Part shown: one piece after another, positions 24,551 to 37,175 of the stretch
How positions within the stretch are numbered: the stretch's first letter is position 1
Layout: each line of letters begins with the position of its first letter
Source: Aquatica leii
Taxonomy: Eukaryota > Arthropoda > Insecta > Coleoptera > Lampyridae
Assembly (NCBI GenBank): GCA_035610365.1
Contig: CM069432.1
Location: forward strand, 179,537,027 to 179,601,026
DNA length: 64,000 nt
Direction of reading: 5' to 3'
Program-made: the position numbers and the translations under genes
Notes under the pieces: model-generated
Told to the model about the DNA's origin: nothing
The model's input: only the letters and a program-made list of their open reading frames with translations
Database searches by the model: none

Positions 24551-24920
24551 AAAATTGAACCTAAACAGGAATTGCGATCGTTAAGTACGTTTGCACCGAG
24601 GCCATTAAGAGCTATTTTTGTATGACAAAGCCGAACGATTTTGAGACTTACAGTTGTTTCGTTTGTATCGGCAAGTGCACCGAGTCTTTGTGTTGTGAAT
24701 AAGTAGCAGCAAGCAGCTGATGTTTTACCAATGAGTACGTACTATTGCTTTATTGAATGTGTTCGGTGTAATTGGTTGTTCCACAGTTTTTATTGTTAGT
24801 AGCAACTAAGAAGCCGTTCGTTGTGGTTCGATAGTGCGGTAATGTGTCGTGCATTCGCAGTTACATTGGAATAGTTTTTATTTTATACTTTCTAATATTA
24901 GAACTTTCGGTGCTAAAATT
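24547..24920 (+). other. Candidate non-coding first exon
   Basis: The block runs from the predicted start site to a GTAAGTAT donor at 24921. It has higher GC than its surroundings and no long ORF, as in a 5' UTR exon. Because the next plus-strand coding exon in the window is at 58776, this may be that gene's first exon with a 34-kb intron broken up by transposons. This is inference; it could serve another gene or none. Confidence 0.35.
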
Positions 24921-26559
24921 GTAAGTATTCACAAGTATGGCAAAGCGTATTGAACTTTTGCTTCACGTCTAAATTAAATTACTTAATTTTTAAGTATATA
25001 GGTTAAGGGGTGTATTGCGTGAGCAACAAATGTACAAATTTAATTATCGTGAATTTATAACTTTAAAACAGTGCACTTTTGGACTAATACGGCTAAAGCG
25101 CTTTAAATTGTTAACAATCTCTTTGTTTGGGACCATTCATTGAACAAAGAATGATTATGTATAGGTAAATAGAAAAAACGTAAAGTATTTTTTTAAATTT
25201 GTTGATAGAAACATTAAGTCTTATTTTATTGCGACATTCATTAAAAAACGAACGATTATAAATAGAATAACATTTTTAAAAAATTTGTTACTAAGGGGAA
25301 ACTGTAAAAACTAAACCTTGCGTATTCCTATCCTCTCTTTTGAGATGTTATATTTAAATTTATTTTATTTTTTAACAATTTCAACAAAAAAGTTTTTTAG
25401 ACAATTTTTTATAATTCTTGAATTCAATAGATAGTCAGTTCTACATTTTTCTATCGTTTGTTACGCCTACCGTGTTTTACGCCTACAAACATTTATGCAT
25501 GTATACAAGTAATGCATGGAAATGACGCACCGACAGCACGTGCCAGTTTTGACTTATATTAGTAATCAGCTTATACGAGATTTTAAATAAAAAAACCAAG
25601 AAAATGTACCGTGTCCAAATTATGTTTTTTTCTCAAACACTCTGTTTTCCCAAACACAGTATGTACTTGAGAGATGCTTTCTCACAATTCTTGGTTCCGC
25701 AATAGTTGTCTTTGACGTTAAATCAGCCTTTATGAAGAACAAACGATAATAAAATTGTATTTCTTCTATAAACATATTTGTTTCTGAAGAAACAACGACC
25801 ATAATTAATTTAAGGGTGTTTGAGGATGATACTTTATTTAATCACTTCTAGTTTTTTAATCTTTTTTTTTTATTCTAAAGTTTGGAGTACTTATCTATTT
25901 ACATAAAAAGTGATTTTGAAACAAAACATCTTTAGAATTATTAACTTTCAGTTAAAAAACAGCGACATTTTAAGTTTTTTTTAAAACTACATTTTAGTAA
26001 CCAAAACTGCTCAACGGACTTTTTGTTTGTTTTTTCTATAATAACATAATTATTCAAGACATCTTGTGAGAATATTTTAATTCATACTTATAAATATAAA
26101 AAAACTACTATATTAACATCAATTTACATTTAAACAAGTCACAACTTTTCGCTTTATGAATCTTTTTTTTTTTCACAATGTCAATTACTTTTAATAAACC
26201 TAAATTTTCAGGAATATGCTTTTGTTTGTCAATATATACGTTTTTCTTTTTTGCATATTGCGTTTTTTTTTGGTTTCACTGTAGAAGGCACTGTTTTTGT
26301 TTTGCAAAAAGCACATAGTCGTTGTAGGTCAGAAGTGGCACTTTTATCTTTGGAGTTTTGCGAGAAGTTTCAGGATTACATCTAATTGAGATATTAGAAC
26401 TATAATTTGTCAAAGACGCGCATGACAACAGATTCCATATTACGATTTGTGGCCTGGTTCGCGACTGGTGGTTTTTGGATTATTTGTTTGATGTGCTTAT
26501 ATCGCTGCTGTTCAAAAGTTATTTAGTGTTTTATCAACGAAAGCAGACTCTAGACCTCC
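24921..26559. other. Spacer or intron
   Basis: No supported gene. Long T and A runs; nothing recognisable until the pogo-like scrap. Confidence 0.35.
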
Positions 26560-26745
26560 CACTTGCATCTTCTTATTTTTTTTAAATTTGCGTTCCATAT
26601 TTATTCGGCAACAAAAACTGTAACGTTTGTATAAATTTCTCAGAAATTTAGAGCACTTGCAGCAGTCAACTCGACCACTCGAGCAAGGGAAGTTGCTTCT
26701 GGATTACGCATTTTTGATTTTGGATGTCTGAATAGAAAACCTGTT
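26560..26745 (-). pseudogene. Pogo/Tigger-like transposase scrap
   Basis: The minus strand reads GFLFRHPKSKMRNPEATSLA then RVVELTAASALNF, matching the pogo/jerky family segment RxPEATSxARAxxFN just after the CENP-B-type DNA-binding domain. A second short piece downstream (MQVGGLESAF in another frame) resembles the later KQVGxxTSAERG segment. Both stops and frame changes are present. Only a fragment remains, and the upstream DNA-binding part is not recognisable. Confidence 0.5.
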
Positions 26746-27289
26746 TGTTTTTTTAGCTGACGTAAGAGTTTATAATAACTGAAAAGGTAAAAGTGTTGAA
26801 ATAGTTACAATTATCATTATCGAGCTGTGGAAGGCGACTGCTTCGATTAAGTACCTACCTATTAGATAATACAAGTAGAGGATTGTATCATCTATCCCCG
26901 CCGATCCCCGCTTTATAGCTTTGAAAATATTTTCCTTGTGTTATTAGAATTTACACACGAAGCTGTTTCACTTTATTTCTGGAGTCATTGTCTATCAGCT
27001 TCAGACAGCAATTGCTTAATTATTTTAAATAATGATCTTCATTTCTATTAAAATGCTACAAGTGATTCCATTCAGCTTGATCAAATGCTAAATGCAAAGA
27101 AGTGTTCAACAAGTTAATTAAGCTTCGTTAAAACAAGTTTATGCGTACTTATTCCTAAAAAAAAATTGAAAATATTTCATATTAATTGAAGTAAATCATA
27201 GTCTTTTAGTTGCAGAATTATATGTAGCAGTTTTATTTCTTACTTTGCTAACTGTATACCGAGGGGTGGTTAACTTCTCAAAAATGTGT

Positions 27290-27560
27290 ACACAGATTTG
27301 AAATCTTTCCAGATTTTTGGGGATTTTTAGGATTTCAAACGGTTTTTGAAGATTTTTGAAAATCTTTAAAGATTTTGAGGATTTCTGAAAATCTTTGTAG
27401 ATTTTTAGGGATTCTTGAATATGTTTGAAGATTTTTAGAAATCTACAAGGATTTTCAGGAATTTTTAAAAATCTCCAAAGATTTTTGAATATTTTTATGT
27501 TCTGAAAGGGATTTTTTAAAGGTTACAGGAGATTTGGGGGGAATTTAAGTGGCTATAAGA
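27290..27560. repeat. Left subterminal array of GATTTTTGAAAATC-type units
   Basis: A run of degenerate units built on AGATTTTTgrrAATCTTT repeats every 15-25 bases. The opposite end has the counterpart array, suggesting transposase-binding sites. Confidence 0.65.
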
Positions 27561-27692
27561 GACTTTTTATATTTAAAAGCTGGTTGCCCTATTTTTGACA
27601 ACCTTTAATAAAGGTTTTTTTTTTGTTTTGGAGTGCAATTGGGTTAACAGATAACTGAACTGTAAATCTAATGGGGCTTTCTACATACATAA

Positions 27693-27930
27693 TAATTGTC
27701 AATTGTTTGTTGAACCTTATGTCCTGTGTTATTTAAAAAATTTTAATTATTGACCATTTTTTGTTTAATGTTTTATTTATTATTTAGTAAACACAATCTC
27801 GTAAAGTTGTCCTTGGTCGGTAGATTGATCCACTTGATTTTATTCTTTGGTTTGATGAAGTGCTCGCTTTTAGCACGAAACGTTGCCACAAAAATAAATT
27901 AAAGTAGTTTTACATGCCCATCCAAGAATT
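27693..27930 (+). mobile_element. Penelope-like terminal repeat fragment (nested), with hammerhead motif
   Basis: From AATTGTCAATTGTTTGTTGA to the AAAATAAATTAAAG end this matches, in the same order, the reverse strand of 52978-53230 plus 53280-53345. The 3' part (27850-27889) holds a hammerhead-like fold: TTGATGA core, GTGCT...AGCAC stem, GAAAC, CGTTGCCAC. Such ribozymes are known in Penelope-like element terminal repeats. It lies inside the 27260-31806 transposon, so it inserted later. Confidence 0.7.
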
Positions 27931-29034
27931 CTATAATATTCCCTCTTTTAGGACATAAGTATATAACTTGTTACCTGGGCAAATTGAAACATTAACTGTT
28001 TAAAGAACGATTTCTGTAAAGTAATTTAGTTAATTGAAAATAGAAATTTCAATTAAATTAGGAGTCCATGTCAAATCAACATAAGGATTTTTTTCACTAT
28101 CTCAGATTTGGTTGCACACTTGTAGTCTTTGTCAAAACTAAGAAAAATACAAAATCTTGTTAAAAAATATTTACCCGTTTAGGATTTAGAGCTGTGTAAA
28201 GTTCACAGAAAACGCAAAAAATTCTCGGCCGACTTTTTCAAAATTATAATTTTTAAAAAAACATATTTTTCATTGTGTTTTTATAAGTGGATTCTCAATG
28301 TATCATTATGGGATTCCAATGGATTCATTTGCATTTAAATAACATTGTGAACCCAGTTTTTACGAAAATGCACAAATAATTAGGTTTTTAGTCAAAATAT
28401 ACTGTTTTTTTTTTATAAAACTAATGGGAAAAATTGAAAAGCAATTCAGAAAAGCTTAAATAAATTTTCATATACTAATGTAAATTATAATAATAAACTT
28501 AGGTAAATAATATAGACTTCTTTCAGAATCTCGTGAACTGTGGCGCTGTAGTCCGTATATGTCAAAATGTTGCTATCATGCGTCTTACAAACATTCGCCG
28601 ATACATTTTTCATAACTTATCTTGATTTTGTGGTTGTATTTGTTATTAATAAGTCTTTAGGTATTATTATAAGTAAACAAATTTTTATTCAATATATAAA
28701 TATGTGATTTTTAATTTTTATTAGTTTTTGAGATTCACATAGACTTGTCAAATGACTAATTGTTAGTTTATTAATTCCGATTTTCAACTCAAGGTCACAG
28801 TTCACGACATAATGAAACGCCAAGTTTGTATAGAATAATTTTATGTTATTCAATAAATTAACTGAAGTTTTAGATTTTCTCAATACCTCGAATAAATTGT
28901 ATGAAATTTAGTTAGGATCTAGAAGTCTTTAAAAATAACAGCAAAACATTTTAATAAGCAGTATTTAATAATATTACTTGTCTTTAATAAAATATTAGTT
29001 TTGTTTAAGTGAACAGTACCGACTAATCAACTTA

Positions 29035-31480
29035 TTATTTGTCTAACTGCTTTAAGGCTTCTTTTGATTTTGCCGTGTCTTCCTCAGAAAGTCTGTGTAT
29101 TCTTCCTGTGGGAGTAGTAGGGTCAACTGTACACAAAATATCATTAGATGTCCACAAAATGTCAGAATTTCTACTTGAATATGAAAAAGATGGGGACGGA
29201 TCATCTGGGTGCAGAAATGTGACTTTCACTTTATCTTCACTTTCATTTTTATCCAACACATAAACTAGTCACCATTTACTATTATATGTAACAGCTACAT
29301 AACCGTTAAAATCTGAAATTTTTTCAAGTAGTTGTGTGTCACTGTGCTGTAATTTCTGTCATACGAAAAAAACTTTGACTTAGATTTGGGCCATGTTGTC
29401 TTTGATTGGTAAAACAGCATAGAACTGTTGAGTTCCTTTTATGGTCTGTGCTGTATCAAACCGGTTTACTCACAAACTTTTCAGTTTTTATGTACTCTCC
29501 TTGCTTGACAAGTCCAAAGTTAGCAGTTTTAATATTTTGAATCGACCAATCAAAAAGTTGTTGACGCGTGAGGATTTGATTTTTATAAGGTCTCTGTAAA
29601 CTCGCTTTTGCAGCCAACCTTTCAACTGTACCACCAATTCCATCACACGGCTCTTTGCCATGAGCTGTAGCCGAAAAGTGCCACTCTGTTTCTATTCCAA
29701 AATCTTGGTTATGGAAACACAGATTCGAAAAATTCTTTTTATTTTTATATTGAGCTGCACTTCCATCGAAAAAGTAATATATTTTCTCAACATCAAACAG
29801 AAAGTAATTTTTCAGTTGTTGCATTATACTCCAGACATTCAGATATAATAACATAGCTGACATGTTTTACTTTATCATCTTGTTTATAATAAACTACAAA
29901 AGAGTGTATTGTTACATAGTCACTTGACCAGTGATAGCTTTGGGCTTCGTCTTAAACTACAAAACCATAGTTTTTTGAGAAGTCTAATGTGACTGCACAT
30001 TCATTTTCTTTCAATGCTTCTTTTACTTCATTCGTAAACGAGCTTTGTTGATTCGTTATTAAATCATGGCGAACTAACTGATCAAGTTTGTCACGTAGCA
30101 TCTCAAGGAACTCAGTTGAACTTTTTTGTATTGTCTCATGATTACACCGACCCAACTGCAATCCATTGCTGAAAAGTTATATTTTCATATCATATTTTTC
30201 TCAAAAACATTCTCTAAAGTTTCTGTTATTTGATTAGTTTCTGAATGGCAATTTCCCATGATACAATCAATGGGAGGAGGGTTGCAATAACATTTGAGAC
30301 AGAAAATGTTTGTACGTTGCAAATTCTCCATTAGTTAATGTTCCTAAACGGGCATTCTCAATTATTAGTTTGACGTTTTGGTGGATTGTACAAACACAAA
30401 CTTAGTATGTACTACTTTTTTCTACCAAAATATACTATTTTGGCCTTAACTCCGCAAACTTTGAAAATCCTACTTTCATCACAGGATTCTTTGAAAAGAA
30501 TGTATGCTTCCTGCAGGTTACACAAAATTAATCTTTTTTGAACTGTACTTTTGGATCCATTACCATCTTTCACTGAAATACAATTTTTTTTTGCCTGGCA
30601 TTACTCTACTTACGCCATCGCTTTCGTAGAACAAACACACTGTTTCTACTATATCTTGTGATAGACTTTTACCCGGTTGTTGATCAGGACTTGCCAGTAT
30701 TCCCTTTTATTTTAAAAGTTTTTTTGCTTGCCTTGCCATATAGTTAGGTGCATTAAATTCTCGCATTATTTTACGTACACTCCATGTCTCTAGTAAGCAA
30801 GTTAATATCATGACTTTTTTTCTATATGCACTTGAAAAATTTGCATTTAGATTACTGAGTACAGAAAATTCTAGTTTTTCTGGCTCATAATTAGAAAACT
30901 TGAGAATGCGGAAATAATGTTCGCTTTATTGAAGATTCTATCTTTTTTATTTTTTTACCAGAGTAATGCTTTGATTTTTTTTTGACATCAATGAGTGATT
31001 CACCAAGTTCTTTTAAGGATGTATTAACAGTCTCTACAATATGTGAGGACGTAATTAGGACATCAAAAGTTGGATCATTAACACAGTGGGTCAGGTACCT
31101 CCTTCGCTTTTTGTTCTTTTAAAGCAGTTATTTCCTTTCGGCAGGCATCACATATTTTAGAAGTTTTAGGGAAACTAGTTAGAACTAATTAATGCAACCA
31201 TTCAGCAGCATGTTTTAGTTTTTTTATGATTTAGTTCATTGCAGTTGTAAAAAGAACTCTTCCACTTTCTATGCAATGTAGACATTTGCAGTAGCTGGCA
31301 GGAATTATTGACTTCGACTCTCTGACTTGTAAGTTTGTTCGACAACAAATTTGAACTGGTCCAGTCCAAACTTGCAGGCCTACATTCGCTTGCTTCTGCT
31401 TATTTGAAACTAAAACCGATTGACTATTTTCACCTCGATTTTCACTTTTAGTTTCATGAATTCTCCGAGCACTCTCCAAT
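29035..31480 (-). pseudogene. Decayed DDE-type transposase of the 27260-31806 element
   Basis: The relic is broken into several frames. From the N-terminal side: 31231-31479 (basic, with Cys-rich CKCLHCIESG); a poorly readable stretch; 29952-30161 ending AVTLDFSKNYGFVV, followed after one stop by DEAQSYHW and VTIHSFVVYYKQDDKVKH, which looks like the first catalytic Asp region; then 29456-29863 with YYFFDGSAAQYKNKKNFSNL (second Asp region) and WHFSATAHGKEPCDGIGG (third acidic region); and 29035-29259 as an acidic C-terminus. I recall the same signature order (LDFSENY, DGAxxQYKN, HGKxxCDGxGGTxKR) from uncharacterised arthropod and cnidarian repeat proteins. The superfamily name is not certain. 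Several stops and frameshifts make it inactive. Confidence 0.65.
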
Positions 31481-31614
31481 TACAACGATATCTGGACTTT
31501 TAGGAGTGGGTGCTGAACTATGATTTGTAGATTCGGTAGTTTGTTTCCTATTCTGAAAAAACGATTCGATTGAATAGCTCGATAGGTTTTTAGATTTCTC
31601 ATTTTCTTAGCTTG

Positions 31615-31785
31615 GCAAGGATTTTATGGGGTTTCTAAAGATTTTACGGATTTCCAAAGATTTTACAGGGTTTTTAAAGATTTTACGGGATTTTAAAAGA
31701 TCTTATGAATTCCAAGAGATTTTAAGCGATTTTAAGAAGATTTCTGAAGATTTTATGGGATTTCAAGCAAATTGTACACGGATTT
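31615..31785. repeat. Right subterminal array of AAAGATTTTACGG units
   Basis: About eight units of roughly 19 bases on the pattern AAAGATTTTACGGGATTTC run up to the right terminus. This is the inverted counterpart of the array at 27290-27560. Confidence 0.75.
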
Positions 31786-31814
31786 CTAGGAGTTAACCAC
31801 CCCTCGCTGTATAC

Positions 31815-34402
31815 TCTAAAGTCTAAAGCGATGTGTGGAATGTGAAAAGATTTTGCAGTTTTTGTAAGCATATAGACAGTAGTGTATTTATAAAATGGGA
31901 CTAATTAGTACTCACTACAAGATAAGAAATATTTAAATGGCAAAAACTTATCAAAAAAACACACACAGCTGTCGCTGGATAAAACGGGGTAATCACGAGT
32001 GGTATCTCTTTTCACTGGGTAAGAATTTTTCTTGGTTATACTGACTGACAACGCAGACAATTTAAAAGTAGTTTTTTTAGCTATGAAGTAACTGAAATCT
32101 ATCCAAATACATAAAAGTTACACTTATGTCTCAAATTGTATAATATGTTAAATTTGACTAAAAATATTAAATGTATTTGTGTTCCATGCCGATGTCGTAT
32201 AGATGCTATCTATATTTTTGCATGCTTTCTTAAAAGGCTTTGTTTTTTATTACAAATCATTTTTTTAACGCAATTCAATTAAGTGCTTTTTATTATTTAC
32301 AGTTACTGTTTTTCCAAAACAATCGGCTACAGTTTTGATAATGACGTAATAAGGAAATTAGAAGGAATAAACAAACAAATGGAAAGTAACTAAAGAACAC
32401 AACACAATTAACGATTCTCCAGTTTACAAACAAATAAAAAGGAAATGCCCAGTTCTAGTTAATTTTAATCGGAATTTTAAGAAAACATCAAAGATTTGAA
32501 TAAATCTCTATGGATTTTAAGATTAAAATAGACATTCAAATTAATTTCAATTGGTTAATACTTCCGCTTAATATAATCAATCCTTTATGATTTTTTTAGT
32601 ATTTTCAATTTTATAGACAACTGCTGTTGTTTGTTTTAAAACTTTCTTTGACTTTAGTTTGAGTCATTTGTAGAAATGTTTTTCTTTGCACCACTACATT
32701 AAGAAGTCAATTAGACGTCATTCTTATCTACCGTTTCAAAATGTTTATTATTTTCTCTTTAAATATTCGTTTTCTACAAACATGTTTGCATAAGTCATTA
32801 CTTGTTTATATCTATTTCTTGTTATTAAACAATAGTATAAAAGAAACAATACGAATGAGTCATTGCTTTGAGTTCTATCCTTGAATGCCTTTTAATATTT
32901 TTTCTTTTTTTTTACATCAAGAATTTTTATTAACGTTTGATTTCGATCTTCTAGTCATCTCAATTTCTGATTTTTATATAAATACTTCCTTTAAAGTGTG
33001 GACTTTGTAGGTATTTTTTTTTAAATAAATGTTATCAAAGAAGTGAAAATACTAATTTGAAGAGAATTGATTCACTTGTTTCAGCGATAATTAAGAAGAA
33101 ATAAACTGTATTAGTCATAGAAGGTTGCTAAAAAACAAAAACAAGTCTTGAACATTCTTTAATGTCTATAACTTCATTTTATTGTTTCCTGGTCTATATT
33201 ATTCCTTGCACAATCAGTTTAATGGTAATACGAATACAGTTAAGAAATGCTTGGACGATTTGAAATTGTATTCATTTTAGACATCCGGCATATCACATGT
33301 AACTCAACTCAACCAGCTTGTTAGTTACAGCCTTGGTTACAGAAAATAGCAATAATGCGTATGTGAAAATTTGTTTTGTAATTAGAAACAAAAAAAAGTC
33401 GCTGCCGGCTAAAGTAATCTTTGTTTTTTTTCCCGTATAATTATTTTTTTGTTGCCATAAATATTTAGATTTTTTTATTTTTAATAAGTATATTTTTACA
33501 CATTTATGCGAGACTTAGTGTCAACGTATTAAATCGTTTAAAGGCTTGCGTTATGCTACAAATTGTACTTACCGCAGAAATTACCACAACCAACGTATTG
33601 TAGAAGCATTGAATCGAGACGTTTCACATAAAGGATTTTATTTAGTTACCTAGATGTCTTATTAAAACTCGGTTCCATGTGATGAGGTACATTGTAACAC
33701 TTTTTAATTAAAATTACAACTTGTTTGTTAAATTTGATTGTTGTACTAAGAGAATGAAGTTGATGAAGCACCAGCTTTCAATATTGTCTACTTTTTTAAT
33801 AAATATCATTGCCACCTGAAAAATACTACAAGAAATCCTAATCTTATTCAGGTGACACATTTATATTTCCTTACACAATACGGAAATATTGTAATCGTGA
33901 AATATGTATCTAATTAGGACTAATACTGTGATACTAAAAAAGCAATCTAAGAATGTTACTTGTATAACGACATTAATTATTACTAGCACTAACCGTAGAA
34001 CAAAAGTTCATAACTCTGTCCATAAGAAGAAAGTAAACAGATTAAAAAAATCTACTAATTACTGGTGAACGGCAATATTAAATGTCAATAAAATGTAAAA
34101 ATACTTTAAAGGTTCAAGAAAAAACTAGACCACTTTTATATGGTGGAACAATTATTTTGCTATCATTTTGTTTCTGTTTTTTAATGAAAAATATAAATGT
34201 ATTGTATAAACGATGTATTTGCATTTTTAGGGATTATTGTTTAAAGGCAAGTGTGCATTGTTACGTATTGAACTGTTTCATATGAATCTATTGCATACCA
34301 AATATCGGATACGGGCTTAAATTTGCAACTGCTATCACAATTGGTTTTTGTGGAACGAGGAGTCCTGACTTTGCTTAAATTTAATCTTGGATTTCAAAAA
34401 AC
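31815..34402. other. AT-rich spacer or intron
   Basis: 2.6 kb with no supported gene, RNA or recognisable element. Confidence 0.35.
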
Positions 34403-34468
34403 ATATTAAAGTGTTGTGATCGACTCCATCTCGTAGTTAATGAACCCACGTATAAAGTTTAACAAATT
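34403..34468 (+). repeat. Short dispersed repeat, copy 1
   Basis: Shares AAAGTGTTGTG, CCATCTCGT, CCCACGTATAAA in order with 43002-43068. Family unknown; possibly the tail of a retroelement or SINE. Confidence 0.55.
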
Positions 34469-34616
34469 TGTGCTATAGAGCTCGTATAGCAACAATTTGT
34501 TATATCATTATGTTTTACATTGTTTACGTGTTTTAAATTATTTGTAACTATACAATAAAGGCAACATGCCAGGGACGGCGCCTGTATTATTGTATATTAT
34601 AATAAATCACAATATT

Positions 34617-34628
34617 GGGGGGGGGGGG
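34617..34628 (+). repeat. G12 homopolymer
   Basis: Twelve consecutive G in otherwise AT-rich DNA. A second G-run lies near 37443. Confidence 0.9.
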
Positions 34629-35359
34629 TCATTTTTATTGTAAAAAATAAACCTTGTACAAAGAGAGTGTAATTAATGAAGAAGGGCAATCATCCTTTCT
34701 TTGATTTTTAATCCTTTAACGTATCGAATCACTATTGTACGATGATTACGTAGAACAAACGAAACTTTTCGATGTAAACGTTAAAAATCAGTTTGCTTTT
34801 TAAATCCTGCTTCTTGTTTTCTTTTCCTATCAACAATAGAATTCGTTATGTGTTTATTCAAAGTAACATCGTACTTTTTCATTAGCACAAGTAATTCCAA
34901 ATCATTTTCGTGGTTCAACTCTTCATTGTCTAGAAACCTAACTGCTTATTTCTCTTGCATCTGTAGCTTAAACCACGTTTAGCGATAAATTTTATGTTTT
35001 CTATAATTATTCGAATAACTCCTCTTTTAAATTGAACCTGTTGCTTGCATAGTGCAAGCAAGCAAGTGTTTTATATTTGCATTGGTTGTATTCAGAAAAA
35101 AAAATTCTGTGAGAATGCATACGATTGCCGTATAAACAAAGCAAAATAACGCCTTTTGATTCTCCTAATACGTTAGCCACATTTTACTTTTATTTATTTA
35201 TTGCAGAATATACATTACTAAGACACATTTAGAGTTTTTTTTCTTATCTTATTCCCTACTGCTAGTTATTGCTTTTATTTTTAGTATTTTAAAAATTAAC
35301 TAAAAGGTGTTCAAAATTAAAAAATAGGATAATAAAGAATTAATAGAAAGAAAGATGGA
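34629..35359. other. AT-rich spacer
   Basis: No supported gene or repeat. Confidence 0.35.
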
Positions 35360-35400
35360 CAGTGGCGGTTCGGTTAATGAATCAAGTGAAGCACCGATTT
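35360..35400 (+). repeat. Isolated hAT-type terminus
   Basis: CAGTGGCGGTTCGGTTAATG is a left-type CAGTGG terminus. No matching right end was found, so it is probably a truncated copy. Confidence 0.4.
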
Positions 35401-35578
35401 ACCTAAATTTTTGTATTATATTAGTGAATTATGTAATTCAATAATTTGCAGTATTTTGAACGTGAATTTTGACAAAAAAAGCAAAACTCTGAAAAAAATA
35501 AAATAAGCGGTTGCCTTGACAACGGCTCGCATACACTAAGCACACTAGACAAAACAATTATTTCCGGTGAATCAACCA

Positions 35579-36550
35579 TAGGGATGGTCCGCAAGCCGGA
35601 CTTTTGCCCGTCCCGGTTCGATGATCGGTTTGATTTCGGACCGGGTTTCGGGTATACATCTTTCCGACTTCAGGCTGGGCCGGACTCAAGGTCACGGGCC
35701 AAAAAACCAAATTAAACTACTTAAACTTTATTATTATTGTATATTTTAAGAATATCGACTCGTACCTTTTGATAGACCACTTCACTTAATTAATAAATAT
35801 GGTAATATAAAACATACGATTACCCCCAGCTTCGACGTGTTTTATTAAAACGTAATTTTCAGATTTTTTGATCTACTGGTTAATATTATTCAACATTATT
35901 TTGAATTATTAGATTCCATTTATTTATCACCGTTAAAAATTTGTGTAGAAAATATTCCCCTTGATTTAAACTATGTTTTGTCCGATTTTCGTATCGAGTA
36001 AGTACATAAATAAGAATATATAAGCAATTTTGAAACGCATACTACGAAGCAAATAGGATTTGTTAACAGATCTTTTTTAGAGTGTATAAACTTTCTTTTA
36101 AGTATAATGGTTATAATATAATATATAAAAACTGTAGTTGTAGTCAATTAAATAGGTCAAGCTTCTTAAATACGTTTTTTATTGTGCAAATTGCAAATAT
36201 AGCTGAATAATTCGGTATTTCTTTTATAGAGATTTACCAGCTGTTTAACATACACTTAGTTCACTTGCATCCACTATCTATGTTTTTATATTGGTTCAAA
36301 AAGCATAACTTTTCGAGGCGGCTGTATTTGAACACCGACCTAATGCTTGATCTAAAAAATATAATCAAAACCTTTCCATATATTCGGATAAGCAAAAGCT
36401 TGGATCGCAGGTTATGGGCAGGTAAAAACCTAACTTTATCATACAATATTTTATAGAATACAAAGTCAGGTTTTTGGCCCCGGCTGATTATCGGGCCGGG
36501 CTGTACAAAAATAGTTTGGGTCGGGTGTCGGGTCGATTCAAATTACAACC
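35579..36550. mobile_element. GC-rich inverted-repeat MITE
   Basis: A TAGGGATGGTCCGCAAGCCG start opens a 130-bp GC-rich arm ending in GGGCC and AAAAAACC. An inverted counterpart at about 36468-36545 contains GGTTTTTGGCCCCGGC, GGGCCGGGC and GGGTCGGGTGTCGGG. The roughly 760-bp centre is AT-rich and non-coding. The outermost part of the right arm is diverged or missing and no target duplication is seen. Overlapping small ORFs inside are not genes. Confidence 0.55.
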
Positions 36551-37127
36551 GTCAAATATGATTCACGTATTCAGTAGGTACCTGTTTTACTATAACAGTT
36601 ATAATTTCATAGTTTACCCGCATAAATTTATAGAATTCAGCGCCGCCAAACGGACCCATCCGCATCTCTACTTATTACAACATTTATGAATATAATGTAC
36701 AAGACCATTAAAATAAATAACTGTTTCTTAAAACGTTTTCAGTTTTCTTCGCATTCTTTGGTAAACATTATTTACGCTACGGTTATTCAACAATATCTTA
36801 GAATGCTCTATTTCTTGTATATATTAACATGTAGATATTTTTAATGTCAACTTGACTCGTTAGATTTAGAAACAACAAAATAATGTATTGGAAGATGACA
36901 GAACTACAGTATGCTAATTTTTGTCAGCAGAACTGCTACTTACTGTGTATTTGATTGGTTTAAAAACATAGTGGAACAATAGAAAGCAATTTTTGGTCAT
37001 TGTATTCTGTAAGTGTTCGCGACATCTACATTCAGCGTATCATTATTAATCGCAATGAACAGTTCAACATATCTATACCAACACTTGGGTTTCTGTTTTA
37101 TTTATTATGACATGATTTTTAACATGT
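36551..37127. other. AT-rich spacer
   Basis: No supported gene or repeat. Confidence 0.35.
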
Positions 37128-37175
37128 TTAGTTTTTCGACTTACAACATTTACCACCTTTATAGCTATTTACAGT
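37128..37175 (+). repeat. Dispersed ~95-bp repeat, partial copy 3
   Basis: Matches the second half of 8303-8397 and 9464-9558 (CTTACAAC, ACC or CCGCC, TATAGCTATTTACAG). Confidence 0.5.

Larger units (their letters stand above)
27260..31806 (-). mobile_element. 4.5-kb DNA transposon of unnamed family, 8-bp target duplication, subterminal arrays
   Basis: The inverted termini are both CGAGGGGTGGTTAACTYCT and stay similar for about 48 bp (GTGTACA and TTGAAATC shared). A perfect 8-bp duplication CTGTATAC flanks them at 27252-27259 and 31807-31814. Inside each end is an array of short GATTTT/AAAATC units. A decayed DDE-type transposase fills 29035-31480. A Penelope-like fragment has inserted near the left end. 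Which DNA transposon superfamily this is I cannot say: the terminus and transposase do not fit hAT, and 8-bp duplications also occur in P and some other groups. Confidence 0.85.

Noticed and set aside
36261-36456. Overlapping ORFs on both strands in the GC-rich MITE centre
   Set aside because: They mirror each other inside a non-coding element and have no recognisable motif.
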